Notes: generated by a model from the letters alone, not told the origin. Shown: positions 29,233 through 37,704, counted from the stretch's first letter. The stretch: 64,000 nt of DNA from Photobacterium sp. TY1-4 (GCF_025398175.1 NZ_CP099734.1:3348001-3412000), one strand, 5' to 3'. Made by a program: numbers and translations.

Positions 29233-29270
29233 TAAACTCGTAACTCGTCAAGCTATCAATCATTTGAAAA

Positions 29271-29355
<85 letters not shown>

Positions 29356-29391
29356 AGATTTTTACTGCACTTTCACTCATTTAGGAGAAAG

Positions 29392-29467
<76 letters not shown>

Positions 29468-29563
29468 GTAAGTGCTGCGCATTCTAGAGAATGATGACAG
29501 CCCTTGCAATACCTTCAAGGCGATTTTTTTTAGTTTTTATTGTGAGCGATGGATTTTTAGCCA

Positions 29564-30301
29564 CTAGCGACACTTTGCATACAATGCCAGGCCTTCCAGC
29601 ACCAAGTCCGAGCGGCGACGGTATGATTTCGCCCAAGAAACCGGCAGGTGACGGACGCCGCCCCCACACAGGACCACTTCCGGCTCGGCTTTCAGTTTCT
29701 CGCGCGCCTGCCCGAGGCCATACTCGATCAGCCCGACCAGGGCCGCCCGGCAACCGTTTTTCAACCCGTCGGCGGTATTGTCGGCAAAAATGAGCTCGTC
29801 ACCATGCTCATGGTCCGAGAACACCTTGGTGGTATTCTCCAGCACCGATTTCATCATCAACTGGTAGCCCGGGGCGATCCAGCCGCCCAAGTGCTTGCCG
29901 TCTTCCGACAACACATCAAAGGTCAGTGCGGTGCCGATATCGATAATCACCGTCGGCACTTTGAATTCCTGCCGAATGGCCACTAGCGTTAACCAGCGAT
30001 CAACACCGAGATACTGATATTCGGCGTAGGCATTTTTGACACCAAAGTCTTTGCGCAGGGTTTTGACCTGCATCACCGGGATATTTGCCAGCTGCGCAAT
30101 GCGCTGGATCGAGTTATCCACTTCTACCGGCCCGACGCTGGCAAAGACGATCCTGTTAATTCCCTTATCTAACAGCGGCTCTAAAACCATCTCCAGCTTA
30201 CGGCTCGGGTAACGCCCCAATAACTCAAAGTCACCGTTATCAAATAACTGGGCAACTTTAACGTAGGTGTTACCCGCTTCGATTAGTAATTGCATTAACA
30301 A
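29564..30301 (-). CDS. coaX: Type III pantothenate kinase
   Basis: About 245 residues. CoaX phosphorylates pantothenate in the first step of CoA synthesis; it is an ASKHA-fold enzyme, not feedback-inhibited by CoA. Seen: the phosphate loop IEAGNTYVK (usual form DxGNTxxK, so the metal-binding Asp is Glu8 here), the pantothenate motif YLGVDRWLTL and the IDIGTALTFDVL..HLGGWIAPG motif. It overlaps birA by 7 bp and ends about 100 bp before thrU. In E. coli this place holds the unrelated type I kinase coaA, so this is a replacement in situ. A later start at Met3 is also possible. Confidence 0.88.
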   Translation of the reverse strand: MLMQLLIEAGNTYVKVAQLFDNGDFELLGRYPSRKLEMVLEPLLDKGINRIVFASVGPVEVDNSIQRIAQLANIPVMQVKTLRKDFGVKNAYAEYQYLGVDRWLTLVAIRQEFKVPTVIIDIGTALTFDVLSEDGKHLGGWIAPGYQLMMKSVLENTTKVFSDHEHGDELIFADNTADGLKNGCRAALVGLIEYGLGQAREKLKAEPEVVLCGGGVRHLPVSWAKSYRRRSDLVLEGLALYAKCR

Positions 30302-31257
30302 CCTCTGAGGCTGATTTCTCCACCGATATAAGGCGTGATCCCCTGATCGGTTTCCAGTAATAGCGCGCCCTGACCATTGATTCCGCGGGCAATTCCTTCT
30401 ACCACGCGCTCACCGATCAACAACTTCACAGGGCGATCCAAAAAATTATCCAAACGATTCCAGCGTTCGACAAAACCATCCAGCCCAATCTGCTCATACT
30501 GCTTCAGAGTCTGGTGTAAACGCTGTATCAAAGTGGCAGCCAGCAAATTACGCTCCGGCAACGCCGGGCATGCTTTCTCCAGCGTGGTCCAGGCCTGGCC
30601 GATTTCCGTACCTTCCTGCTCACGCATGGCCACATTCAACCCCATCCCGATCACCAGGTGTGCGGCCTCACCCGTCTGGCCGGTCATCTCAATCAGGATA
30701 CCCGCCAGTTTCTGATCCCGGTAATACAGATCATTGGGCCATTTGACCTTCACTTCATCTGCCCCCAGCGACTGCAGCGCTTCGGCAATAGCCACGCCGA
30801 CCACGAGGCTCAACCCCATCGCAGCCGCCATTCCGGCATCTAACCGCCAGTACATTGACAGGTACAGGTTGCTGCCAAACGGGGATAACCACCGACGGCC
30901 GCGGCGACCGCGTCCGGCCTCCTGATATTCCGCCAGACAGATGGCGCCCTGGGGTAACTGGCCGACTCTGTCCAGCATATATTGGTTGGTCGAATCAATC
31001 ACGGGGATGAGATCCAGGCTCGGGCACTTTACCTGAGCCTGGATCTTATCGCAATTGAGCAAGTCCAATTTTGATACCAGGCTGTATCCTTTTCCCTGCA
31101 CCCGGAAAATATCAAGCCCCCAGCTTTGCAATACCTTGATATGCTTACTGATTGCAGCTCGGGAGATCCCCAGCGTCTGCCCCAGCACTTCACCGGAGTG
31201 GAATTGGCCATCAGCGAGCTGAGCGACTAAAGCCAAACGTGTGCCATGCTCTTTCAT
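30295..31257 (-). CDS. birA: Biotin ligase / biotin operon repressor
   Basis: 320 residues (E. coli 321). BirA biotinylates the acetyl-CoA carboxylase carrier protein and represses biotin genes. Seen: N-terminal winged helix (GEVLGQTLGISRAAISKHIKVL), the biotinyl-AMP loop GRGRRGRRWLSPFG near residue 115, KWPNDLYY with the catalytic Lys, and the small C-terminal domain. Overlaps murB by 4 bp and coaX by 7 bp, so the three form a tight operon. Confidence 0.97.
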   Translation of the reverse strand: MKEHGTRLALVAQLADGQFHSGEVLGQTLGISRAAISKHIKVLQSWGLDIFRVQGKGYSLVSKLDLLNCDKIQAQVKCPSLDLIPVIDSTNQYMLDRVGQLPQGAICLAEYQEAGRGRRGRRWLSPFGSNLYLSMYWRLDAGMAAAMGLSLVVGVAIAEALQSLGADEVKVKWPNDLYYRDQKLAGILIEMTGQTGEAAHLVIGMGLNVAMREQEGTEIGQAWTTLEKACPALPERNLLAATLIQRLHQTLKQYEQIGLDGFVERWNRLDNFLDRPVKLLIGERVVEGIARGINGQGALLLETDQGITPYIGGEISLRGC

Positions 31258-32294
31258 CGCAGAACCCCCTGTAAGTCGGTCTCTTGCGTCGCCGCCATAA
31301 ACCGAACTTCATGGACTAACCTCACGCCAAAGGCTTGCTGCACCATAGCGACCACCTCCGCAGCCAGCGCCACTACATCACTCGCACGCGCCCCGCCGGC
31401 ATTCACCAGCACCAAGGCTTGCTGCTCATGGACTTTAGCTCCGCCGATCTGATGACCTTTCAAGCCACACTGATCAATCAACCAGCCTGCAGCCAGCTTG
31501 CATGAACCGTCGGCCATCTCATAACTGGGCATCGTCGGGTATTGCGTCAATAACCTATCCCGCAGCTCCCGACTGATCACCGGATTCTTAAAGAAGCTCC
31601 CGGCATTCCCCAGGACAGCAGGATCAGGCAGCTTTTCCCGGCGGACCCGGCACACTTCCTCAAAAATATCTTTGGCGCCGACTGTGCTGGCGTCAAACTT
31701 GGCCAGCGGGCCGTAGCTGATGTTCGGTTGCCAGGCTTTCGGCAACACAAAGCCGACCGCGGTGATCGCATGGGTCTCTTTCAGCTGATGTTTGAAAACA
31801 GAATCACGGTAACCAAACTGACACGCTTCCGCGGTTAGACGCTTTTCCTTACCGGTGGCCAGCTCAACAATATCGACATACTGGCAGACATCTTTGAGTT
31901 CCACCCCATAGGCGCCGATATTCTGAATTGGCGACGAACCCACACATCCCGGGATCAAAGCCAAATTCTCCAATCCCGGCATATGACGGGCGATGGTCTC
32001 GCACACCAGCTGGTGCCAATCTTCCCCGGCCCCGACGTGCAGGTGATAGGCTGATGGGGTTTCCGTCACGGTGATCCCGGCAATGCGGTTTAAGACAACC
32101 ACCCCGGCGTAGTCTTCACAGAACAGTAAGTTACTCCCCTGACCGACAATCAGCTTGGGCATGGTTTGGTATTGCTCATCCTGCCAAATCGCCACCAGAT
32201 CAGCCGTCGATTCTGCCACCAGAATCTGTTGCGCCTGAGTCTCAATCCCAAAGGTGTGAAAAGATACCAATGATCTTTCTTGCAAAACTTTCAT
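31254..32294 (-). CDS. murB: UDP-N-acetylenolpyruvoylglucosamine reductase
   Basis: 346 residues, type I MurB. The FAD enzyme makes UDP-N-acetylmuramic acid for peptidoglycan. Seen: NTFG-like opening (SFHTFGIETQA), FAD motif VGQGSNLLF, IPGCVGSSPIQNIGAYGVE, catalytic NAGSFFKNPV and the C-terminal HEVRFM. Start of the murB-birA-coaX operon. Confidence 0.97.
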   Translation of the reverse strand: MKVLQERSLVSFHTFGIETQAQQILVAESTADLVAIWQDEQYQTMPKLIVGQGSNLLFCEDYAGVVVLNRIAGITVTETPSAYHLHVGAGEDWHQLVCETIARHMPGLENLALIPGCVGSSPIQNIGAYGVELKDVCQYVDIVELATGKEKRLTAEACQFGYRDSVFKHQLKETHAITAVGFVLPKAWQPNISYGPLAKFDASTVGAKDIFEEVCRVRREKLPDPAVLGNAGSFFKNPVISRELRDRLLTQYPTMPSYEMADGSCKLAAGWLIDQCGLKGHQIGGAKVHEQQALVLVNAGGARASDVVALAAEVVAMVQQAFGVRLVHEVRFMAATQETDLQGVLR

Positions 32295-32369
32295 GCCAAT
32301 ACCGAACCATACCTTTTATACTTGGAGGCGCATTCTAACCGATTCATACCAACGACGCAGTGTTTTCCC

Positions 32370-32843
32370 ATGAGTAACCTTAGATTCCACCCCATAGAAG
32401 CCCTTCGTTTTCCCCTGATTAATCGACTCTATAAAACCTATTATCCAGCCGGAAAAGCAAAGAAGGACGAAACCATTTGGGTTGGAGAAGATACCAGCGG
32501 TTTGATCTGCTGTGTCAGGTTCAAGCAATTTGAACACGAGCAACTCCTGACCGGCATGCTGGTTCACCCAGCGCACCGCGGCCAAGACCTGGGACTCGCG
32601 CTATTGGCCGCGGCCCGGGAGCAACTCCATCACCTGCCCTGCTATTGCTTTGCTTTCCGTTATCTGGAAGGGCTCTATCACGAGGCCGGATTTCGCCTGA
32701 TCGCCGACCACGATTTGCCCGAAGCCCTATCCAGCCGGATCAGGCGCTACCGGCAAAGCGGGAAAGATCTCATTGCCATGCAATTTGATCCGCTCGGCAT
32801 AAATTCCATGTCCCACGACGCAAGCCTTGAACGTCATGGATAG
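32370..32843 (+). CDS. GNAT-family N-acetyltransferase
   Basis: 157 residues from the ATG at 32370; the open frame starts inside murB but relatives of this length begin MSNLRFHPI. GNAT enzymes move an acetyl group from acetyl-CoA to an amine. Seen: the acetyl-CoA loop in VHPAHRGQDLGLALL (about residues 73-88) and the C-terminal YLEGLYHEAGFRLI. There is no clear Shine-Dalgarno. Upstream of pssA in the same direction, divergent from murB. The substrate is unknown. Confidence 0.75.
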   Translation: MSNLRFHPIEALRFPLINRLYKTYYPAGKAKKDETIWVGEDTSGLICCVRFKQFEHEQLLTGMLVHPAHRGQDLGLALLAAAREQLHHLPCYCFAFRYLEGLYHEAGFRLIADHDLPEALSSRIRRYRQSGKDLIAMQFDPLGINSMSHDASLERHG

Positions 32844-32920
32844 GATCGGGGAATTTTCTGATATAATTCCGCTCTAAACTAACAGATTTATCTTAAATAG
32901 ATCGCGTAAACGAGGCGATA

Positions 32921-34270
32921 ATGGATTCAGCTATTGCTCACAGGCAGCGCATTGATCAATTACCGTGTATTGCACACAACCCGGAAGATTTAGAAACGCT
33001 GCTCGATGCGGGGTCATTCCGGGAGCGTCTACTCCACGAAATTACCCATGCTACACAGCGCATTTATCTCGTCGCGCTTTATCTTCAGGATGATGAAGCC
33101 GGGCGAGGTGTACTCACCGCACTCTATGAGGCGAAGCAGGCTAACCCCGCGCTGGATATCAAGGTCCTGGTGGACTGGCACCGCGCACAAAGAGGCTTGA
33201 TCGGCGCTGAAAAATCCGATGGCAATGCTGCCCTGTATCGAGAGTTCGCCGAGAAATACGCACACCAGATTGAGATCCTGGGCGTGCCGGTGCGAAACCG
33301 CGAAGTGTTCGGTGTGCTTCACCTGAAAGGATTCGTCATCGATGACAAGGTGATTTACAGCGGTGCCAGCCTCAATGACGTCTATTTAGCGCAACATAAT
33401 CGCTACCGCTATGACCGCTATCATGTGATCAGAAACACACAGCTGGCCGACAGCATGGCGGCATTCATCACCGAAACCCTGGCTGAAAGCGATGCCGTGA
33501 ACTGCTTGAGCCAGGCTGTTCGCCCGGATACCAAATCACTGAAAGGCGCAATCCGAACGCTCCGCGGTCAGCTACAACGCGCCAGTTATAGCTTTCCGCC
33601 TGAGCAGATCGGCGACAATCAGGTCGGCCTGACGCCCCTCATCGGCCTCGGCAAACGAAGAAACAAGTTAAACCAGCATATTTGCACTCTGATCGCCAGC
33701 GCCGAGAAAGAGCTGACCATCTGTACCCCGTATTTCAACTTCCCGCGCATGATCAGTCGTGAAGTGAAACGAGCATTGCGACGCGGTGTGAAGGTCACCA
33801 TTATTGTTGGTGATAAAACGGCTAATGATTTCTACATCCCGCCAAGCGAGCCATTTAGGACCATCGCGGGACTGCCTTATCTGTACGAGATCAACCTGCG
33901 TAATTTTGCAAAGCACAACGAAGCCGCAATTGCCCGGCGTCAGCTGGCTATCCACTTGTGGAAACATGCTGACAACAGTTTCCACCTGAAAGGGGTCTGG
34001 GTCGATCGCCAATACATGCTGATCACCGGCAGCAACCTCAATCCACGCGCCTGGAAGTTGGATCTGGAGAATGCCATCCTGATCCGGGATAAAAACCAGC
34101 TTCTCGCGGACGAGAAGCAGAAAGAGTTAGACTGCATTTTGCGCCATACTCAATTGGTAGGCAGTTATAAATTCATCGACAAAGTGGATTCTTATCCGAT
34201 TCCGGTGAAAAAGCTGATCAAGCGGATCCGCCGCATCAAGGCCGATCATATTTTGAACCAGATCCTTTAA
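32921..34270 (+). CDS. pssA: CDP-diacylglycerol-serine O-phosphatidyltransferase
   Basis: 449 residues (E. coli PssA 451), the phospholipase-D type phosphatidylserine synthase that associates with ribosomes and membrane. Seen: two HKD-like motifs, HLKGFVIDDKVIYSGASLND (about 137-156) and HLKGVWVDRQYMLITGSNLN (about 352-371), and the basic C-terminus KKLIKRIRRIKAD. It feeds phosphatidylethanolamine synthesis. Eleven bases before pncA. Confidence 0.96.
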   Translation: MDSAIAHRQRIDQLPCIAHNPEDLETLLDAGSFRERLLHEITHATQRIYLVALYLQDDEAGRGVLTALYEAKQANPALDIKVLVDWHRAQRGLIGAEKSDGNAALYREFAEKYAHQIEILGVPVRNREVFGVLHLKGFVIDDKVIYSGASLNDVYLAQHNRYRYDRYHVIRNTQLADSMAAFITETLAESDAVNCLSQAVRPDTKSLKGAIRTLRGQLQRASYSFPPEQIGDNQVGLTPLIGLGKRRNKLNQHICTLIASAEKELTICTPYFNFPRMISREVKRALRRGVKVTIIVGDKTANDFYIPPSEPFRTIAGLPYLYEINLRNFAKHNEAAIARRQLAIHLWKHADNSFHLKGVWVDRQYMLITGSNLNPRAWKLDLENAILIRDKNQLLADEKQKELDCILRHTQLVGSYKFIDKVDSYPIPVKKLIKRIRRIKADHILNQIL

Positions 34271-34281
34271 GGAAGAAGATC

Positions 34282-34911
34282 ATGGCTATCGCCGCAATAG
34301 ACGTTGATCCGCAGCGGACATTCAGTCCGCTCTGTCCGGCAGAGCTCCCGGTCCCTGAAGGCGATCAAATCGCCGCGGCACTGAATGCTCAGGCCGAGTT
34401 TGCGGCCTTGCGAGTTCTCACCAAGGATGCCCACCCGGCCAATGCCGTTTGGGTCGTTGATAGTCATGACCAGATGCTCCAGCCTTTATCACTGCCTAAT
34501 GCAGATTTGACCTGGGTTGCGCACGCGGTTCCCGGTACCGACGGATTTAAAACGATCCCTGGCTTGCCGGCTGTGACCGATTACGATCATGTGATCTGGA
34601 AAGGGATCGAGCCGGATCTTCACCCATACGGTGCCTGTTACCACGATCTGCTGGAAAGGCTCAGTACCGGGCTGATCGAATGGCTTGTGGCAAATCAGGT
34701 TTCAACCGTGGTCATCGGCGGCTTAGCGACCGACTACTGTGTCAAAACAACGGCTTTACAACTGCAAGCCAGCCATCAATTTAGAGTGTTCGTGAACCTC
34801 GCAGCTTGCCGTGGTATTAAGCCCGATACAACAGAGAAGGCCTGCGCTGAGATGCAAGCTGCCGGGATCACAGTAGTACCCAATCTGGAAGCCCTGCGCG
34901 CAAACCTGTAA
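34282..34911 (+). CDS. pncA: Nicotinamidase (isochorismatase family)
   Basis: 209 residues. Nicotinamidase converts nicotinamide to nicotinate for NAD salvage. Seen: catalytic Asp in AIDVDPQRTFS, the metal-site DAHP and later VDSH, catalytic Lys in WKGIEPDLHPYG and the nucleophile Cys in ATDYCVKTT (about residue 153). The KGIEPD...YG stretch favours nicotinamidase over other isochorismatase-like hydrolases, but related amidases cannot be ruled out. Preceded by AAGGAAGAAG; probably co-transcribed with pssA. Confidence 0.82.
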   Translation: MAIAAIDVDPQRTFSPLCPAELPVPEGDQIAAALNAQAEFAALRVLTKDAHPANAVWVVDSHDQMLQPLSLPNADLTWVAHAVPGTDGFKTIPGLPAVTDYDHVIWKGIEPDLHPYGACYHDLLERLSTGLIEWLVANQVSTVVIGGLATDYCVKTTALQLQASHQFRVFVNLAACRGIKPDTTEKACAEMQAAGITVVPNLEALRANL

Positions 34912-34935
34912 ACAAGCATCATCTCCATTTCAAAG

Positions 34936-34963
34936 GCAGCCCCACCAGGCTGCTTTTTTCCAT
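34936..34963 (+). terminator. pncA terminator
   Basis: GCAGCC / GGCTGC stem with a 6-nt loop followed by six T residues. Confidence 0.85.
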
Positions 34964-35015
34964 CTACGCATCCTTAGCCGAATACAACGTACCGGACATG
35001 GGCATTTAGCCGGTA

Positions 35016-35138
35016 TTACTCACTCGGCAACACATTCACCCGCCCAAAATCCCTTTCCATGATTTCCCTAGCGAATAAATCCTCATCTAAATACCGATAC
35101 CTCTTGTAAACTGCCCAGGCACACTTGCCTGCATTCAT
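35016..35138 (-). pseudogene. Short ORF, possibly a C-terminal gene remnant
   Basis: A 40-residue frame (MNAGKCAWAVYKRYRYLDED, then a charged stretch ending NVLPSE) ends just beside pncA. Its composition looks protein-like, but it has no ribosome-binding site and a stop lies just upstream in frame. It may be the tail of a gene cut away when the IS630-family element (from 35174) arrived. I do not recognise the protein. Confidence 0.25.
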
Positions 35139-35231
35139 AGCGGATGATCAACCACACCATAAAAGGTTTAATACCATTCTAAGTAAGAATAGGAACTAAT
35201 TGAGGCTTCTCTTTCAAATGGTCAAATCGCT

Positions 35232-35863
35232 ATGGATAGCCTCAATCATATCGACTTCAAAAAGCTGGCAAGCCAGCAAAAATCCATTCAAATGAAAATG
35301 AGATTGTTCGCGTTTGCCCATTTCAAAGAAGGCCAGTCCCGCACTCAAATTGCCAAGTATCTAAAAGTCAGCAGAACCAGTGTCAGCAAATGGGTTCACA
35401 CCTTTCTCGAAGAAGGCTTCGCAGGACTTCAAGAAAAACCAAGAACAGGTAGACCTGCATTCTTAACCCCAGAGCAACAAGAACAGCTTCGCCAATATCT
35501 CAAAGATAAAGCGCATAACCCGCAAGGCGACAGACTCACGGGGGCCGATATCCACGCATATATCGTCCAGAAGTTTAGTAAACACTATCACCTTGATTCC
35601 ATTTACTATTTGCTCGATCATATGGGCTTTTCATGGATAACATCCCGGGCCATCTCAGCCTTGAACAGGTGGATGTCTGGTTCCAGGATGAAGCCAGATT
35701 TTGCCAGCAGAATACAACGACACGGCTTTGGGCACCGCGCGGAACACGGCCTAGAGCTGTTCGGCAGCAACAGTTCGATTACGCCTATTTGTTTGGCTCC
35801 GTTTACCCAAGCCGAGGGCTCGGTGAAGCGATTGTCGTCCCTTGGGTTTGTCGTCCCTTGGGT
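35232..35863 (+). pseudogene. IS630 transposase, 5' part (frameshifted)
   Basis: The first frame gives an N-terminal helix-turn-helix (SRTQIAKYLKVSRTSVSKWV) and Pro-rich linker up to LLDHMGFSWITSR. Reading then shifts frame: 35633-35863 gives IPGHLSLEQVDVWFQDEARF, which contains the first catalytic Asp, then LWAPRGTRPRA and ends at VVPWV. From memory of the family, about 20 or more residues between the two pieces are missing, so an internal deletion is likely. A perfect 16-bp tandem duplication (35832-35847 and 35848-35863) abuts the IS3 end. Confidence 0.8.
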
Positions 35864-35926
35864 TGAATAGCCACCGACTTGATAGACACCTTTTAGTTAG
35901 ACAAAATGACTAGCAGAGAGGTGCTT

Positions 35927-36205
35927 ATGAGCAACAAGCGATACCCAGAAGAATTCAAAGTTGAAGCCGTCAAACAGGTTACTGAAAAAGGCCATAGTGT
36001 AGCCGATGTGGCAAATCGTTTAGGGACTACCACGCATAGCCTTTATGCTTGGATTAAACGCTACGGCCCAGATTCCTCCCAATATCAAGCCAAGTCCGAT
36101 GAAAGTGCCGAAATTCGTCGACTCAAAAAGGAGCTGCAAAGAGTCACCGAAGAAAGGGACATATTAAAAAAAGCCGCGGTGTACTTCGCAAGCCAGTCCG
36201 ACTGA
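35927..36205 (+). CDS. IS3-family transposase OrfA
   Basis: 92 residues from the ATG at 35927, with GAGAGG seven bases before. Helix-turn-helix domain (RYPEEFKVEAVKQVTEKGH; DVANRLGTTTHSLYAWIKRYG) and a leucine-zipper-like coiled coil (RRLKKELQRVTEERDILKKA) typical of IS3 OrfA. At 36166-36173 the run AAAAAAAG allows -1 slippage; the new frame reads through without a stop into orfB, giving the OrfAB transposase. Confidence 0.9.
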   Translation: MSNKRYPEEFKVEAVKQVTEKGHSVADVANRLGTTTHSLYAWIKRYGPDSSQYQAKSDESAEIRRLKKELQRVTEERDILKKAAVYFASQSD

Positions 36206-36252
36206 GGTACGCCTTTATCAAAGCCAATCAGGCTGTTTGGCCTGTTCGACGT

Positions 36253-37077
36253 ATGTGTAAAGTCCTTAGCATCCACCCAAGTGGTTATTATGCTTGGCTT
36301 AAGCAACCCGACAGCAGACAGGAGAAACGGCGTAAATACCTTCTCGGACTCATCAAGCAGTTCTGGCTGGAATCTGGCGGCGTTTATGGCTATCGAAAAA
36401 TATACAGTGATTTACGTGATGAAGGTGAATGTTGCGGTATCAACCAAGTTCACCGCTTGATGAAACGAGAAGGCTTACAGTCGCAAAGAGGATATCGAAA
36501 ACCCAGGCCCAAAGTGGGCACAGAGAATGTCGTTGTTGCGAATAAGTTGGCCAGGGAGTTCAACCCGACTGCTCCAAATCAGTCTTGGGTGACCGATATC
36601 ACGTATATAAAAACTCACGAAGGTTGGCTATACCTCGCAGTCGTCGTTGACCTGTTCTCTCGGAGAGTGATTGGTTGGTCGATGAAAAGCAGAATAACGA
36701 AAGAGCTGGTATTGGACGCGCTTCTGATGGCGATATGGCGACGCTCACCGTCAGAGAAGGTACTCGTGCATTCCGATCAAGGAAGCCAGTATACAAGTCA
36801 TGACTGGGATAAATTTTTAAAGCAGCACGGTCTGGAATCAAGCATGAGCCGTCGGGGTAACTGCCATGACAATGCGGTAGCTGAAAGTTTTTTCCAGTTA
36901 CTGAAAAGAGAAAGAGTGAAGCGAAAGATCTATTCCACTCGGGAAGAAGCGCGGATGGATATCTTCGAATATGTCGAGATGTTCTACAACGTCAAACGCA
37001 GACACGGTTCCAATAATCAGTTGTCACCAGTAGAGTATGAAAAGCGGTATGAAGAAAGGTTAATTAGTGTCTACTGA
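36253..37077 (+). CDS. IS3-family transposase OrfB
   Basis: 274 residues from the first Met; the functional protein is probably the OrfAB fusion made by slippage at 36166-36173. Seen: the HTH_21 region (SGGVYGYRKIYSDLRDEG), then the rve integrase core with D (WVTDITYI), D (VHSDQGSQYTS) and E (NCHDNAVAESFFQLLK) in the normal D-D-35-E arrangement. All catalytic residues are intact. Confidence 0.9.
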   Translation: MCKVLSIHPSGYYAWLKQPDSRQEKRRKYLLGLIKQFWLESGGVYGYRKIYSDLRDEGECCGINQVHRLMKREGLQSQRGYRKPRPKVGTENVVVANKLAREFNPTAPNQSWVTDITYIKTHEGWLYLAVVVDLFSRRVIGWSMKSRITKELVLDALLMAIWRRSPSEKVLVHSDQGSQYTSHDWDKFLKQHGLESSMSRRGNCHDNAVAESFFQLLKRERVKRKIYSTREEARMDIFEYVEMFYNVKRRHGSNNQLSPVEYEKRYEERLISVY

Positions 37078-37092
37078 GTCGGTGGCTATTCA

Positions 37093-37357
37093 CATGGATG
37101 GTGCGGGATGGCATACTGATGACCTCGCGCATCAATTTGAGAATGTCTGCATCATCAAGCTGCCTCCCTATTCTCCTGAGCTTAACCCAATCGAGCAGGT
37201 ATGGAGTTGGTTAAGGCAACGTTGTTTAGCCAATCAAAGTTTCAGCGATTATGACGATATTGTTGATAAGGTTTGTACTGCTTGGAACCAGTTCTTGCAG
37301 TGCACTCATCGGGTCAAACAGATGTGCTCACGGGAATGGATTGACCTGACCAGTTAA
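37093..37357 (+). pseudogene. IS630 transposase, 3' part
   Basis: Continues the IS630 protein after the IS3 element: HMDGAGWHTDDLAHQFE holds the second catalytic Asp and PPYSPELNPIEQVWSWLR the catalytic Glu. It ends normally at SREWIDLTS. It lacks a start of its own; the Met codons before it are in the IS3 end. Confidence 0.82.
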
Positions 37358-37376
37358 TTTTCCAGAATGGTATAAA

Positions 37377-37398
37377 TGGCGGAGCGGACGGGAATCGA
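37377..37398 (-). repeat. Copy of the tRNA-Asp 3' end
   Basis: 22 bases equal to the last 22 of the tRNA-Asp gene at 37496, CCA included, at 21 of 22 positions. It sits 98 bp downstream of that tRNA and 6 bp from the IS630 end. Such 3'-end copies are typical attachment-site remnants of tRNA-targeted integrases; a decayed second tRNA-Asp is the alternative. Confidence 0.6.
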
Positions 37399-37456
37399 TG
37401 GTCCGGCAATCCGGCCCGCGAAAAAAGTGCGTAGCACTTTCGGGAGCGTAAAATGT

Positions 37457-37488
37457 AAAAAAGCCCGAATCTTTCGACTCGGGCTTCT
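37457..37488 (-). terminator. Terminator of rRNA operon A
   Basis: AAGCCCGA / TCGGGCTT stem followed on the minus strand by TTTTTT, directly after tRNA-Asp. Confidence 0.85.
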
Positions 37489-37495
37489 TAAAGAG

Positions 37496-37572
37496 TGGCG
37501 GAGCGGACGGGACTCGAACCCGCGACCCCCGGCGTGACAGGCCGGTATTCTAACCAACTGAACTACCACTCC
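37496..37572 (-). tRNA. tRNA-Asp (GUC)
   Basis: 77 nt with CCA encoded; acceptor GGAGTGG / CCGCTCC with one G-T wobble, anticodon GTC. It ends operon A, 14 bases after the 5S gene. Confidence 0.95.
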
Positions 37573-37586
37573 GCACTAAATTGGAA

Positions 37587-37704
37587 GCCTGGCGATGTCC
37601 TACTCTCACATGGGGAGGCCCCACACTACCATCGGCGCTGCTGCGTTTCACTGCTGAGTTCGGCATGGGATCAGGTGGGTCCGCAACGCTATGGTCGCCA
37701 AGCA
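37587..37704 (-). rRNA. rrf: 5S rRNA, operon A
   Basis: 118 nt, begins TGCTTGGCGACC on the minus strand and ends GACATCGCCAGGC. One base differs from operons B and C (CAGCAGTG against CAGTAGTG). Confidence 0.95.

Larger units (their letters stand above)
35864..37092 (+). mobile_element. IS3-family insertion sequence, apparently complete
   Basis: 1229 bp bounded by inverted repeats: both begin TGAATAGCCACCGACT and match at 23 of 27 positions. It carries orfA and orfB with a -1 frameshift site. The flanking 3-bp sequences differ (GGT and CAT), so no target duplication is seen. The adjoining IS630 sequence appears to lack a segment, which suggests a deletion linked to insertion. Confidence 0.88.
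35174..37370. mobile_element. IS630-family element, decayed and interrupted
   Basis: Short inverted ends (ACCATTCT near 35173 and AGAATGGT near 37371) flanked by TA, the IS630/Tc1-mariner target, bracket a split DDE transposase. The N-terminal half (35232 on) and the C-terminal part (to 37357) are separated by an IS3-family element at 35864-37092, and an internal frameshift lies near 35640. It is not expected to transpose by itself. Confidence 0.8.

Noticed and set aside
37377..37500. Complete second tRNA-Asp upstream of the IS630 end
   Set aside because: Only the last 22 bases match; D-arm and anticodon arm cannot be formed.
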